Positions 27,119 to 37,387 of a stretch of DNA of 64,000 nucleotides are shown here, piece after piece (position 1 is the first letter of the stretch; every line of letters starts with the position of its first letter). Below the pieces are notes generated by a model that was not told the origin of the DNA, searched no databases, and saw nothing but the letters and a program-made list of their open reading frames with translations. Source of the DNA: Leeia aquatica (GTDB lineage Bacteria; Pseudomonadota; Gammaproteobacteria; Burkholderiales; Leeiaceae); assembly GCF_012641365.1 (NCBI RefSeq), contig NZ_JABAIM010000001.1, forward strand, positions 124,001-188,000, given 5' to 3'. The position numbers were made by a program, and so were the translations under genes.

Positions 27119-27212
27119 TGTTGCTTTATAAAAGGTAATAACATCAAAAATGTGCAACACTCTGTGAATTACCCGATTTTCGCATAATTTGTATTATGTA
27201 AAATAATGTTGC
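27119..27212. other. Right island end: TGTTGC/GCAACA motifs and composite site
   Basis: Within 94 bp there are TGTTGC at 27119 and 27207 and GCAACA at 27154. TGCAACAC, a 15-nt spacer and ATTTTCGC at 27153-27183 mirror the left composite at 3069-3097 in the same orientation. The following 30 bp up to the guaA terminator look like backbone. The whole 26949-27316 gap contains no gene. Confidence 0.5.
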
Positions 27213-27243
27213 TTCAGCTATACACCATCATGGAATCTAGAAA

Positions 27244-27272
27244 GAAAAAGCCCGCAAACATTGCGGGCTTTC
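27244..27272 (-). terminator. guaA terminator
   Basis: An 11-bp perfect stem AAAGCCCGCAA/TTGCGGGCTTT with an ACA loop, followed on the minus strand by CUUUUUC. It sits 45 bp after the guaA stop and is undamaged by the adjacent island. Confidence 0.85.
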
Positions 27273-27316
27273 GCTATGCATGCACCATTTGATACCAGCC
27301 TCGGCCAGATGCGCAA

Positions 27317-28891
27317 TCATTCCCACTCGATCGTTGCGGGTGGTTTTCCGCTCACATCGTAGACTACCCGGTTGATGCCGCGCACTTCGTTGATGATGCG
27401 GTTGGAGACGCGGCCCAGCAGATCGTAGGGTAACTCGGCCCAGTGGGCGGTCATGAAGTCGCTGGTGACGACGGCACGCAGGGCGACCACGTAGTCGTAG
27501 GTGCGGCCATCGCCCATTACGCCGACCGATTTCACTGGCAGGAATACGGCGAAGGCCTGGCTGGTGAGTTCGTACCAGCTTTTGCCTTCGGCATTGCGGC
27601 TGTTGCGCAGCTCTTCAATGAAGATGGCGTCGGCGCGTTGCAGCAGCTCCACATATTCGGCTTTCACCTCACCGAGCACACGCACGCCGAGGCCCGGGCC
27701 CGGGAAGGGATGGCGGTAGACCATATGGTGCGGCAGACCGAGCTCAACGCCCAGCTCACGGACTTCATCCTTAAACAGTTCGCGCAGCGGCTCCAGCAGC
27801 TGCAGATGCAAGGTGTCCGGCAGGCCACCGACGTTGTGGTGACTCTTGATGGTGTGAGCTTTGCCGGTTTTGGCACCGGCGGATTCGATCACGTCCGGAT
27901 AGATGGTGCCTTGAGCCAGCCATTTGGCTTTGGGTAGCTTGGCGGATTCACGCTGGAACACTTCCACGAACTCGCGGCCAATGATCTTGCGCTTCTGTTC
28001 CGGGTCGCTAACGCCTGCCAGATGCTTCATGAAGTCTGCTGCGGCGTGGACGTGAATCACCTTGACGCCCAGATTGCCGGCAAACATGTCCATCACCTGC
28101 TCGGCTTCGCGGTAGCGCAGCAGACCGTGGTCGACAAACACGCAGGTCAGCTGGTCGCCAATGGCACGGTGAATCAGTGCGGCGGCAACTGACGAGTCTA
28201 CCCCACCAGAGAGACCGAGGATCACCTCATCGCTACCCACTTGCTCACGAATGCGGGCTACAGCGGTTTCGATATAGTCTTTCATCACCCAAGATGGCTG
28301 TGCACCGGCAATCTCCAGCACAAAGCGGCTGATGATTGCGGTGCCTTGCTTGGTGTGAGTCACTTCCGGGTGGAACTGTACGGCATAGAAGCGGCGTGCT
28401 TCGTCTGCCATGGCGGCAATCGGGCAAGCGTCATTGCTGGCAATCAGCTTAAAGCCTTCCGGCAGGGCGGTCACCTTGTCACCGTGGCTCATCCAGACAT
28501 CCAGCAGGCCATGGCCCTCTTCATTGCAGCGGTCCTGAATGTCGCGGAACAGTGCGGAGTGGCCACGGGCGCGGATGGCGGCATAACCAAATTCACGCAC
28601 ATGGCCGCTCTCGACCTTGCCACCCAGCGCTTGTGCCATCCACTGCATCCCGTAACAGATGCCTAGAACCGGCACGCCAAGGGTAAACAGCTCCGGCGTG
28701 GCCTGGTAATCGCTTTCGTACACCGAGTTGGGGCCGCCGGAAAGGATAATGGCCTTGGGGTTGAAGTTGCGAATGAATTCGATGCTGACATCGAAGGGGT
28801 GAATCTCACTGTAGACGTGTGCTTCGCGCACGCGGCGGGCAATCAGCTGCGTGACTTGCGAGCCGAAATCCAGAATGAGAACCTTATCCAT
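27317..28891 (-). CDS. guaA: GMP synthase (glutamine-hydrolysing)
   Basis: A 524-aa protein of normal family length. It has a class-I amidotransferase domain with the nucleophile motif [13 protein letters not shown] near residue 80 and HPEVTHT, an ATP-pyrophosphatase P-loop [15 protein letters not shown] near 230, and the dimerisation domain ending in the conserved PPATIEWE. It converts XMP to GMP with glutamine and ATP in the last step of guanine nucleotide synthesis. It is transcribed alone: strong hairpins lie both before it (28915-28942) and after it. guaA 3' ends are known integration hotspots, but here the island lies beyond the terminator. Confidence 0.98.
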   Translation of the reverse strand: MDKVLILDFGSQVTQLIARRVREAHVYSEIHPFDVSIEFIRNFNPKAIILSGGPNSVYESDYQATPELFTLGVPVLGICYGMQWMAQALGGKVESGHVREFGYAAIRARGHSALFRDIQDRCNEEGHGLLDVWMSHGDKVTALPEGFKLIASNDACPIAAMADEARRFYAVQFHPEVTHTKQGTAIISRFVLEIAGAQPSWVMKDYIETAVARIREQVGSDEVILGLSGGVDSSVAAALIHRAIGDQLTCVFVDHGLLRYREAEQVMDMFAGNLGVKVIHVHAAADFMKHLAGVSDPEQKRKIIGREFVEVFQRESAKLPKAKWLAQGTIYPDVIESAGAKTGKAHTIKSHHNVGGLPDTLHLQLLEPLRELFKDEVRELGVELGLPHHMVYRHPFPGPGLGVRVLGEVKAEYVELLQRADAIFIEELRNSRNAEGKSWYELTSQAFAVFLPVKSVGVMGDGRTYDYVVALRAVVTSDFMTAHWAELPYDLLGRVSNRIINEVRGINRVVYDVSGKPPATIEWE

Positions 28892-28914
28892 ATACCTTCT
28901 CCCGTCTGAAAACG

Positions 28915-28942
28915 CACTGAGCGGGCCGCAGCCCGCTCAGTG
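28915..28942. terminator. Bidirectional terminator between smpB and guaA
   Basis: A perfect 12-bp stem CACTGAGCGGGC/GCCCGCTCAGTG with loop CGCA, with U-rich sequence on both sides (TTTTG on plus, CGTTTTC on minus). It ends smpB just before the guaA start. Confidence 0.85.
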
Positions 28943-28951
28943 TTTTGAATG

Positions 28952-29401
28952 CTATCTCTTCTGCTGCTTCATGGCGCGCTGCATCTCCCGCTGCGCATCC
29001 TTTTCCCGCGCGGTATCCCGCTTGTCGTGCATTTTCTTGCCTTTGCCCAACCCGATCTCCAGCTTCACGCGGCCCTTGCTGTAGTGCAGGTCCAGCGCAA
29101 CGAGGGTATAGCCGGAGCGCTCTACTTTGCCGATCAGTTTGGCAATCTCGCGCGCATGCAGCAGCAGCTTGCGGTTGCGGATCACATCGGGGGTCACGTG
29201 GGTGCTGGCAGTGTTGAGCGGCGTGATGTGGCAGCCGATCAGGTAGAACGCGCCACGCAAGGGGCGCACGTAGGATTCCTTCAGCTGCACACGGCCTGCA
29301 CGAATGGCCTTCACCTCCCACCCTTCCAGCACCAAGCCGGCTTCGAGGCGTTCTTCGATGAAGTAGTCGTGAAAGGCTTTTTTGTTGGTGGTGATGCTCA
29401 T
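28952..29401 (-). CDS. smpB: SsrA-binding protein SmpB
   Basis: A 149-aa basic protein with the SmpB OB-fold landmarks [41 protein letters not shown] and LIGKV, and the lysine-rich C-terminal tail ([25 protein letters not shown]) that enters the ribosomal decoding channel. It binds tmRNA and delivers it to stalled ribosomes for trans-translation. The length is typical. It is a single-gene unit with its own terminator. The tmRNA gene is not in this window. Confidence 0.97.
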   Translation of the reverse strand: MSITTNKKAFHDYFIEERLEAGLVLEGWEVKAIRAGRVQLKESYVRPLRGAFYLIGCHITPLNTASTHVTPDVIRNRKLLLHAREIAKLIGKVERSGYTLVALDLHYSKGRVKLEIGLGKGKKMHDKRDTAREKDAQREMQRAMKQQKR

Positions 29402-29525
29402 GTCAGCGTGACCGAAGGCCAGTGCGCGTCAGGTAAAAGTGAGCCAATGATTATACCAGAAGGCGCCCTCCCCGCGTAAGGCATTTGCGGAGCGGTGCTG
29501 ATACCGCAAAAAGCGTGGCAATGGC

Positions 29526-29900
29526 TTGACTACATGGGCACTACATTCTATATAATGAACCATAACTCACTTTTCATTGTTGCGTTGCACATAATGGAAA
29601 GTTTTGTGTATATAATGCGTTACATGATCCAGTTGTGCATTGCAAATGCCGTCAACCCGGTACTTGCCCTGCACATGCCCGCCGCCGTTACCTGGTGGCC
29701 GGGATGGATGACCAGACCCGATCTCTGGCACCCAACGCAGGACGCTCTTTGCCGTAACGCAAATGCAGCAACACTGTCCGCCTTCATTGGCAAACCCCGG
29801 TTTGCTGGCAGGCGAGCAGTCCTGACGCCGGTGACCAGCCTTCGCGTGACCCCGGCGTCGAGCAGTAGAGACACGACCAAACCAAAAAAGGGGAACACGC
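29526..29900 (+). promoter_or_regulatory. aceA upstream region: candidate promoter, shared motifs, leader hairpin
   Basis: The 499-bp gap 29402-29900 has no gene. TTGACT at 29526 and TATAAT at 29551 form a candidate promoter with a long 19-bp spacer; a second TATAAT is at 29611. TGCATTGCAA at 29636-29645 recurs exactly upstream of aceB (35544). A related GTTGCGTTGCACATAAT lies at 29580-29596. A GACGCCGG/CCGGCGTC hairpin (29824-29859) lies in the leader, and AAGGGG precedes the start codon. Confidence 0.45.
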
Positions 29901-31181
<1,281 letters not shown>

Positions 31182-31216
31182 GCAATACTGTGGCTCCAAG
31201 GGCATCGCCCTGCCCT

Positions 31217-31244
31217 GCAACGGCCACCTTCGGGTGGCCGTTGT
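31217..31244 (+). terminator. aceA transcription terminator-like hairpin
   Basis: An 11-bp stem CAACGGCCACC/GGTGGCCGTTG capped by a TTCG tetraloop, 36 bp after the aceA stop. There is no strong U-tract, so termination may be partial. Confidence 0.55.
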
Positions 31245-31310
31245 GCATTGCACATACAGGCCATGGCGGGTGACAATAGGCACCTCACTGTCCTCAGGAT
31301 ACCCAGCACC

Positions 31311-31952
31311 ATGACCACCTCTCTCGCCGATATTCGCCAGGACTACGCCAAGCAGGAACTGTCACCGGACGATTGTCTGGCCGATCCGGTTGCTCAGTTT
31401 CAGCGCTGGCTGGATGAGGCGCTGCAGGCCAAGGTACCGGAGCCAACTGCCATGCATCTGGCAACCGTTGGTGCGGATGGCCGGCCCAGTGGGCGGATTG
31501 TGCTGCTGAAGGGGGTGGAAGCTGGTGGCTTGCAGTTTTTCACCAATTATCAAAGCCGCAAAGGCCAGCAGATTGATGCCACACCTTTTGTATCGTTGAC
31601 CTTCTTCTGGCCGGAGCTGGAGCGACAGGTACGGATTGAGGGCCGGATTGAAAAGCTGCCTGGCGAAGCATCAGACCAGTATTTTGCCAGCCGCCCTTAT
31701 GCCAGCCGGATTGGTGCATGGGCCTCGGAACAAAGCCAGGAAATCAGTGGCAAGAGTGTGCTGGTGACCCGCGCGGCCGAGTTTGGCCTCAAGTATGTGT
31801 TGCACGTCCCGCGTCCGCCACATTGGGGCGGCTATCAGGTGATTCCGGACCGGCTGGAGTTCTGGCAAGGGCGCCCCAGCCGCCTGCATGACCGGGTGCA
31901 GTACCTTCGGCAGCAGGCGGGTGGCTGGCAGGTCAGCCGTCTGGCGCCGTGA
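31311..31952 (+). CDS. pdxH: Pyridoxamine/pyridoxine 5'-phosphate oxidase
   Basis: About 213 aa from the ATG at 31311 ([17 protein letters not shown]), the family's usual N-terminus; the in-frame ATG at 31248 would add an unconserved leader. It has the FMN-binding segments [23 protein letters not shown] and [14 protein letters not shown], and the C-terminal signature [20 protein letters not shown]. It makes pyridoxal 5'-phosphate from pyridoxine or pyridoxamine phosphate with oxygen. Its 3' end overlaps the convergent LysR gene by 20 bp, so the two may interfere at the RNA level. Confidence 0.96.
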   Translation: MTTSLADIRQDYAKQELSPDDCLADPVAQFQRWLDEALQAKVPEPTAMHLATVGADGRPSGRIVLLKGVEAGGLQFFTNYQSRKGQQIDATPFVSLTFFWPELERQVRIEGRIEKLPGEASDQYFASRPYASRIGAWASEQSQEISGKSVLVTRAAEFGLKYVLHVPRPPHWGGYQVIPDRLEFWQGRPSRLHDRVQYLRQQAGGWQVSRLAP

Positions 31953-32853
31953 TCGTGCCCCAGTAGCCCGGCGCTGCATAGCAGGTTTTCAGGTAATCGA
32001 TCAGCAGGCGAACCCGTAGCGGCATTTGACGCTGCTGCGGGAAGACCATATCAATATGGCTGGCCGGCGTCCGGAAGGCATCCAGTACAGTGAGCAGTCT
32101 TCCGGCACGCAGATCGTCTCCCACTTCCCACAGGCTGCGCCAGGCCAGCCCCATCCCGGCCAGCGCCCATTCGTGCAGGACCGCACCATCATTGCAGCAC
32201 AGCGGGCCTTGCACCTTGATGGTGACACGTTCGCCCTGGCGCTGAAACTGCCAGCCACGCTGCTGGTTACTGCTGCCCAGCAGCAGGCAATGATGCTGTG
32301 ACAAGTCTTCCAGGGTTTGTGGCGTACCGCGTTCCGCCAGATAGGCCGGGCTGGCCACCACCAGCCGCCGGTTTTCTGCCAGCTTGATGCTCACCAGATT
32401 GTGATCATGCTCGCCATTGATGCGAATGGCGCAATCCATGCCTTCATTGACCAGATCCACCATGCGATCTGACAAGTCGAGGCTGACTTGAACCTCGGGG
32501 TGCTGGCGGCAAAAGGCCGCCAGCAGCGGCGCAACGTGACGGCGGCCAAAGCCTGCTGGCGCCGTCAGGCGCACATGACCGCTGGCGCGAATGCTGCCGA
32601 GCGTAACTGAAGCTTCCGCATTCGCCAGATCCGTGAGCAGCCGCTGACAGTTCTCCAGAAACGCACTACCCTCAAAGGTCAGCGAGAGGCGACGGGTGGT
32701 ACGCTGTAGCAGTTTGACCCCCAGACGAGCCTCCAGCGCATCCAGCCGTCGTCCCATGATGGCAGGTGTAACCCCTTCCACGCGGGCAGCGGCAGAGAGC
32801 CCCCCTTGGGTGGCCACAGCCACAAAGGCTGCGATTTGCTTAAACGCATCCAT
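31933..32853 (-). CDS. LysR-family transcriptional regulator
   Basis: A 306-aa protein. The N-terminal winged helix-turn-helix contains [20 protein letters not shown] and [20 protein letters not shown]. The effector domain follows from about residue 90 and resembles the CrgA/AaeR-like group. Its ATG overlaps the stop of the upstream GGDEF-EAL gene by one base (TGATG), implying co-translation, which is unusual for a regulator of this type. The target and ligand are unknown. The convergent overlap with pdxH is positional and not evidence of regulation. Confidence 0.9.
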   Translation of the reverse strand: MDAFKQIAAFVAVATQGGLSAAARVEGVTPAIMGRRLDALEARLGVKLLQRTTRRLSLTFEGSAFLENCQRLLTDLANAEASVTLGSIRASGHVRLTAPAGFGRRHVAPLLAAFCRQHPEVQVSLDLSDRMVDLVNEGMDCAIRINGEHDHNLVSIKLAENRRLVVASPAYLAERGTPQTLEDLSQHHCLLLGSSNQQRGWQFQRQGERVTIKVQGPLCCNDGAVLHEWALAGMGLAWRSLWEVGDDLRAGRLLTVLDAFRTPASHIDMVFPQQRQMPLRVRLLIDYLKTCYAAPGYWGTITAPDG

Positions 32854-35321
32854 CAGGCCAGCATCACCCGATCAGGGCGAATCAAGGCCCAGATATCGCT
32901 CGCATTCATCGGCTGTGCACACAAAAAGCCCTGCCCCAGCGTGCAACCCAATGCCGCGACGGCCCGCAGTTGCTCGGGCTGATCAAGCCCTTCCGCAATC
33001 AGTGGAATTCCCAGCCCATGCCCAAGCGACACAATCGCTTTGGTGACTTGCATGCTGGCTGGGTTATCCAGCATGCTGATGATGAAGCTGCGGTCCACTT
33101 TGAGCTTGCGGATCGGTAATTGGGCCAGGTAGCTGAGGCTGGAGTAGCCGGTGCCAAAGTCATCCAGTGAGCAGGGAACGCCAAGCTCTGCCAGCCGCTG
33201 CAGGGTGGTACACACCTGCTCGGGCTGTGAAAGCAATGCACTTTCTGTCAGCTCCAGCTCCAGTACATTGTGTGGCAGCTGGCTATGTTTCAGCAGACTG
33301 GACAACCGCGCCTCAAAGTGGGCATCGGCCAGTTGTACAGCCGAGATATTCACGGCCAGCGTGATGTTGGCCCCCGCTTGGTGCCATGCGGTCAACTGGG
33401 CAATGCCCTGCTGCAAAACCCAGTCCCCTACCGGGTGGATCAAACCGGTTTCCTCCAGAATGGGGATGAACTCTGCCGGTGCCACGTCACCCAGACTGGG
33501 GTGCTGCCAGCGCAGCAACAACTCCAGCCCGACAACCCGCTGATCACTCAACTGGAAAATGGGCTGGTAGGCAAACTGAAGCTCGCCACGCTGGTGCACC
33601 TCATGCAGGTCCCGCTCCAGAATGGCGCGGCGGCTCAGGTTAAGTGACATGTCTGGGACAAAATAGGTGACATCCGCCGACAGCTGTTCCAGGCTCAGGT
33701 TGGCTGCAATCGACGCATAACGGATCAGCAGGTCGGGGTCGTGACTGTCCTCCGGGTAGCGACTGCCGCCCCAATGCGCGGCGATGCGAACCGGCTCGCC
33801 ATCCTGGCCCGAAAAAGGCAAGGCGACGGCCTGCTGGCAGGCCCGCAACCGCTGATAGGCATCCGGCTCTTTCAGCGCCAGCAGTAGCATGCCGCCGCCG
33901 ATGCGGGCTACCGCATCCCCCGGCATGACCCGATTCTGCAAGCGCTGCGCCAGTTCAATCAGGACCCGGTCACCTGCTTGATGGCCTAAGGTGTCATTCA
34001 GGCGGGTAAACTCGTGCAGGTCCAGCAAGATTAGCTGGTAGGCTTGGCCTCCGGCCTGCTGTTGCAGCCAGTCCAGCATGCCCGCCCGGTTCAGCAAGCC
34101 GGTCAGGCTGTCGTGGCTGGCCTGATGGCGATACGCGGCTTCGGCCAGCGCCCGCTCGGCCATTTCTTTGCGTAAAGCCTGGGTGCGTGCGTCCACCATG
34201 GCTTCCAGTTCGCTGGCGGTGGCCTGCAGGCGTTGCTGCTCCAGGCGGGCGTGCGCCAGATCCAGTTGACTGAGCAAGGCATCCAGCTGATGCTGGAAGA
34301 CATCCTGCAGGTAGAGCTCCCGTTGCCGGAATGACTCCTTGAGCGCCTGCACCGCCTGCTGATGGCGACCTGCCCGGCTCAGGATGTCCGCTTTTTCATG
34401 ATAGCCATGAGCCGCTACCCCGTAGCGCTGTTGCCACAGGTCCAGACGGATTGACTCATCCGATAGCCGCAAGGCCTCGTCAAAATGCCCCCGCTCCGCC
34501 TCCAGCAATGCAGTATTGCTGTACAGCAGCCCCAGCCAGGTACAGGCGGGCGGCAAACTCCAGTCATGGATCTGCCAGGCTTGCTGCAGGCGTTCTGCCG
34601 CCACATCCAGTCGACCCAGCTCCGCCAATGGGTCATACATATTGGCCAGGATGCCCATATGCAGTAGCGGAAGTTCTGCTTCCTCCGCCAGTTTGGCGGC
34701 GGCCTCATGGCTACTGAGGCTGGCCTCCCATTGCTGGTCCCGCTTCAGGGTGGTGCCCAGCCAGGTCAAAGCCAACGCTTGCCAGCCGGGGCTGCCCGTA
34801 TCCGCAAAACCGGCAACGGCGGCACGCAGGTGGGTAATGGCTGCAGCATACTGCCGCTGCTCTCGTTCAATACGACCTTGAACCAGCAAGTGGAGCGCAC
34901 GCCCCCATGGGCTGGCAACCTGCCGGGATGACATCGGCAGATGTCCAAAGCTGGCCATTGCGGCACCAATGCCTATCGACAGCATCTGGACGTGCGCCAG
35001 CAACAGGTACCCTTGCTCACGAAATGCCTCATTCGGGCAGTCGGACAGCAAAGTGGCAAAGCGCTCGCATCGGACCAGTGCGCTGGACTCCAGGGCGGCC
35101 TCACACCAGCAGCGAATCAGCCAATACAGACACAGCAGCTCGTCGTCCCGATGGAGTGAGTGCGCCTGTGCATACACCCCTTCAAGCTCTGGAAGTAACT
35201 GACTGGCGATTTTTTCGCCACCCACCAACCGCTGCTGAATCAGTTGGTCAAGATGTGGGTGGTTTGCCCTGGGGGCAGGGTCCAGATAAGGCTTAAGCAA
35301 GGCGCTGGTCTCAGCACTCAC
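32853..35321 (-). CDS. TPR-GGDEF(degenerate)-EAL cyclic-di-GMP protein
   Basis: An 822-aa cytosolic protein with a GTG start at 35321. Residues about 40-340 are TPR-like helical repeats, then a coiled coil (LEQQRLQATASELEAMVDAR). The GGDEF domain near 475 reads IGGGML instead of GGDEF, so cyclase activity is probably lost. The EAL domain from about 585 has LELLLRW in place of EAL, with the conserved NIS, ELTES, DDFGTGYSS and LKVDRSF; the AEGVE motif is AEGLD. It is therefore likely a phosphodiesterase or c-di-GMP receptor steered by the TPR sensor. There is no membrane segment. It is cotranscribed with the LysR gene. Confidence 0.9.
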   Translation of the reverse strand: MSAETSALLKPYLDPAPRANHPHLDQLIQQRLVGGEKIASQLLPELEGVYAQAHSLHRDDELLCLYWLIRCWCEAALESSALVRCERFATLLSDCPNEAFREQGYLLLAHVQMLSIGIGAAMASFGHLPMSSRQVASPWGRALHLLVQGRIEREQRQYAAAITHLRAAVAGFADTGSPGWQALALTWLGTTLKRDQQWEASLSSHEAAAKLAEEAELPLLHMGILANMYDPLAELGRLDVAAERLQQAWQIHDWSLPPACTWLGLLYSNTALLEAERGHFDEALRLSDESIRLDLWQQRYGVAAHGYHEKADILSRAGRHQQAVQALKESFRQRELYLQDVFQHQLDALLSQLDLAHARLEQQRLQATASELEAMVDARTQALRKEMAERALAEAAYRHQASHDSLTGLLNRAGMLDWLQQQAGGQAYQLILLDLHEFTRLNDTLGHQAGDRVLIELAQRLQNRVMPGDAVARIGGGMLLLALKEPDAYQRLRACQQAVALPFSGQDGEPVRIAAHWGGSRYPEDSHDPDLLIRYASIAANLSLEQLSADVTYFVPDMSLNLSRRAILERDLHEVHQRGELQFAYQPIFQLSDQRVVGLELLLRWQHPSLGDVAPAEFIPILEETGLIHPVGDWVLQQGIAQLTAWHQAGANITLAVNISAVQLADAHFEARLSSLLKHSQLPHNVLELELTESALLSQPEQVCTTLQRLAELGVPCSLDDFGTGYSSLSYLAQLPIRKLKVDRSFIISMLDNPASMQVTKAIVSLGHGLGIPLIAEGLDQPEQLRAVAALGCTLGQGFLCAQPMNASDIWALIRPDRVMLA

Positions 35322-35448
35322 GGTGACAACCCATTTTTGTCTGTGGCCCAGTAAAAAGCAGATGCATGCCTGCAGTGTACGACAGCCCTGCCCATGCGGC
35401 CAGCATGGTGTGCGTGTATCCCGGCAGGCTGCTCTGAAAACGCACTAT

Positions 35449-35598
35449 GCCACAATAGAGGCCTGACAATTAGCATTGATAATGTAAAAGATGATTTGAC
35501 CTTTTGCGCTATTTTATTTCTATAAGCAACATAATAAACTTGCTGCATTGCAACGAAACAGCGCAGCAGCGCGACGATAACCTCAGGAGATGCTGATC
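35449..35598 (+). promoter_or_regulatory. aceB upstream region with TGCATTGCAA motif
   Basis: TTGACC at 35496 and TATAAG at 35521 make a weak promoter candidate with a 19-bp spacer, like that of aceA. GCAACATAAT at 35526 resembles GCACATAAT upstream of aceA, and TGCATTGCAA at 35544-35553 is identical to the aceA site. AGGAG at 35583 sets the start at 35599. Confidence 0.4.
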
Positions 35599-37188
35599 AT
35601 GAATTTGCCCGCTGGTATTCAGTTAACCGCCCCGATTGAGCCCGGCTTTGAACGTATCCTCACCCCGGATGCACTCGGCTTTGTGGCCAAACTGCATAGC
35701 GCCTTCGAGGGACGTCGGCAGGAGCGGCTGGCTGCCCGAGTGGTACGCCAGGCTGCGCTGGATGCCGGGCAGCGCCCGGACTTCCTGGCCGAGACGGCTG
35801 ACGTTCGCGCAGGCGACTGGCGTATTGCCCCGCTGCCTGCCGCCCTCCAGCGTCGGCGGGTGGAAATCACCGGGCCGGTTGAGCGCAAGATGATCATCAA
35901 TGCGCTGAACTCGGGCGCCGACAGCTACATGACGGACTTCGAGGATTCCAATACGCCGAACTGGAGTAACCAGATTCATGGCCAGATCAACCTGTACGAT
36001 GCTGTGCGGCGCCAGATCACACTGGAGCAGAATGGCAAGCAGTACACGCTGAACGATACGGTGGCAACGCTGGTAGTTCGTCCACGTGGCTGGCATCTGG
36101 ATGAGAAGAACATGCTGGTTGATGGGCAGCGTGTCTCGGGTAGCCTGTTCGACTTTGGCCTGTTTTTCTACCACAACGCCAAGGAGCAGCTGGCGCGCGG
36201 CTACGGCCCCTACTTCTACCTGCCGAAGATGGAAAGTCATCTGGAAGCGCGGCTGTGGAATGATGTGTTCAAGCTGGCCCAAGATGAGTTGGGCATCCCG
36301 CAGGGGACCATCAAGGCCACCGTGCTGATCGAAACCATCCTTGCCGCCTTCGAGATGGATGAAATCCTCTATGAACTGCGCGAGCACTCCTCGGGCTTGA
36401 ACGCTGGACGCTGGGATTACATCTTCAGCTGCATCAAGAAGTTCAAGCAGGATCGGGATTTCTGCCTGGCAGACCGTGCCCGTATTACCATGACCGTCCC
36501 CTTCATGCGTGCCTATGCCCTGCTGCTGCTGAAAACCTGCCACAAGCGCCACGCTCCGGCCATTGGCGGCATGGCTGCACTGATTCCCATCAAACATGAT
36601 GCCGAGGCCAATGAAAAGGCCATGGCCGGTGTGCGTGCCGACAAGGCACGGGATGCCGGCGACGGTTACGATGGTGGCTGGGTGGCTCACCCCGGGCTGG
36701 TCCCGCTGGCCATGGCCGAATTCAAGGCGGTGCTGGGTGATCGGCCGAATCAGATCGACAAGCAGCGGGACGATGTGCAGGTCAGCGCGGCAGACTTGCT
36801 CAATTTCCAGCCGGAAGCACCGATCACGGCAGCTGGTCTGGCGATGAACATCAATGTGGGCATTCAGTACCTCGGTTCCTGGCTGGCGGGCAATGGCTGC
36901 GTGCCGATCCATAACCTGATGGAAGACGCCGCTACGGCAGAGATCAGCCGCTCGCAGGTCTGGCAGTGGATTCGCTCACCCAAGGGCGTGTTGGAAGATG
37001 GCCGCAAGGTCACCGCGGATCTGGTGGCTGCGCTGATTCCGCAGGAGCTGGACAAGATCCGCGCAGAGCACGGCGATGCCCGCTTCCAGGCCACGCCATA
37101 CACCGAAGCGGCACAGATCTTCGAGCAGATGTGCACCCAGACTGATTTTGCCGAATTCCTGACCTTGCCCTTGTATGAGAAAGTCTAA
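35599..37188 (+). CDS. aceB: Malate synthase A
   Basis: A 529-aa enzyme of the malate synthase A class. The ATG at 35599 (MNLPAGIQLTAP) is preferred over 35590 because the AGGAG would abut the latter. Conserved stretches include YMTDFEDSNTPNWSNQIHGQ, RPRGWHL, GPYFYLPKMESHLEA, ATVLIETILAAFEMDEIL and GRWDYIF; these supply the catalytic Arg/Glu/Asp set binding glyoxylate and magnesium. The C-terminal plug region (ISRSQVWQWI) is present. It condenses glyoxylate with acetyl-CoA to malate, completing the glyoxylate shunt with AceA. It is monocistronic with a strong terminator at 37217. Confidence 0.97.
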   Translation: MNLPAGIQLTAPIEPGFERILTPDALGFVAKLHSAFEGRRQERLAARVVRQAALDAGQRPDFLAETADVRAGDWRIAPLPAALQRRRVEITGPVERKMIINALNSGADSYMTDFEDSNTPNWSNQIHGQINLYDAVRRQITLEQNGKQYTLNDTVATLVVRPRGWHLDEKNMLVDGQRVSGSLFDFGLFFYHNAKEQLARGYGPYFYLPKMESHLEARLWNDVFKLAQDELGIPQGTIKATVLIETILAAFEMDEILYELREHSSGLNAGRWDYIFSCIKKFKQDRDFCLADRARITMTVPFMRAYALLLLKTCHKRHAPAIGGMAALIPIKHDAEANEKAMAGVRADKARDAGDGYDGGWVAHPGLVPLAMAEFKAVLGDRPNQIDKQRDDVQVSAADLLNFQPEAPITAAGLAMNINVGIQYLGSWLAGNGCVPIHNLMEDAATAEISRSQVWQWIRSPKGVLEDGRKVTADLVAALIPQELDKIRAEHGDARFQATPYTEAAQIFEQMCTQTDFAEFLTLPLYEKV

Positions 37189-37216
37189 GTACCTCAGCGC
37201 GTAACCATTCTCTCCG

Positions 37217-37244
37217 CACGCCCCGCCCGGGGCGTGTGTCTTTT
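37217..37244 (+). terminator. aceB terminator
   Basis: An 8-bp stem CACGCCCC/GGGGCGTG with loop GCCC followed by TGTCTTTT, 28 bp after the aceB stop. Confidence 0.8.
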
Positions 37245-37387
37245 CCGCCTCATTACGCTTTGCTCACAACTTGGTTTGTCATTGGATGACTGGGGCATAA
37301 TGCCTGCAGCATGAGCAACCTATAACAGGCTGAGGCCCTTCAGTGGGACCCAACAGCCGCATCCAGCAACCTGAATTGAGCATCCAG

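Larger units (their letters stand above)
3069..27212. mobile_element. Defence island with multi-recombinase module, inserted beside guaA
   Basis: About 24 kb bounded by related end sequences (above). It carries one recombinase operon at the right end and only defence or small accessory genes inside. Coding style and GC content are more variable and AT-richer than in the flanking backbone. All genes except the IS remnant read leftwards. The guaA gene and its terminator are intact, so insertion was intergenic rather than into the guaA 3' end. Element class: closest in gene content to Gamma-Mobile-Trio islands or Tn554-like elements; the boundaries are estimates. Confidence 0.6.

Noticed and set aside
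27300-27330. Island inserted in the guaA 3' end (a known attachment hotspot)
   Set aside because: guaA is full length and its terminator remains between gene and island; no second copy of the guaA 3' sequence was found at the left end.
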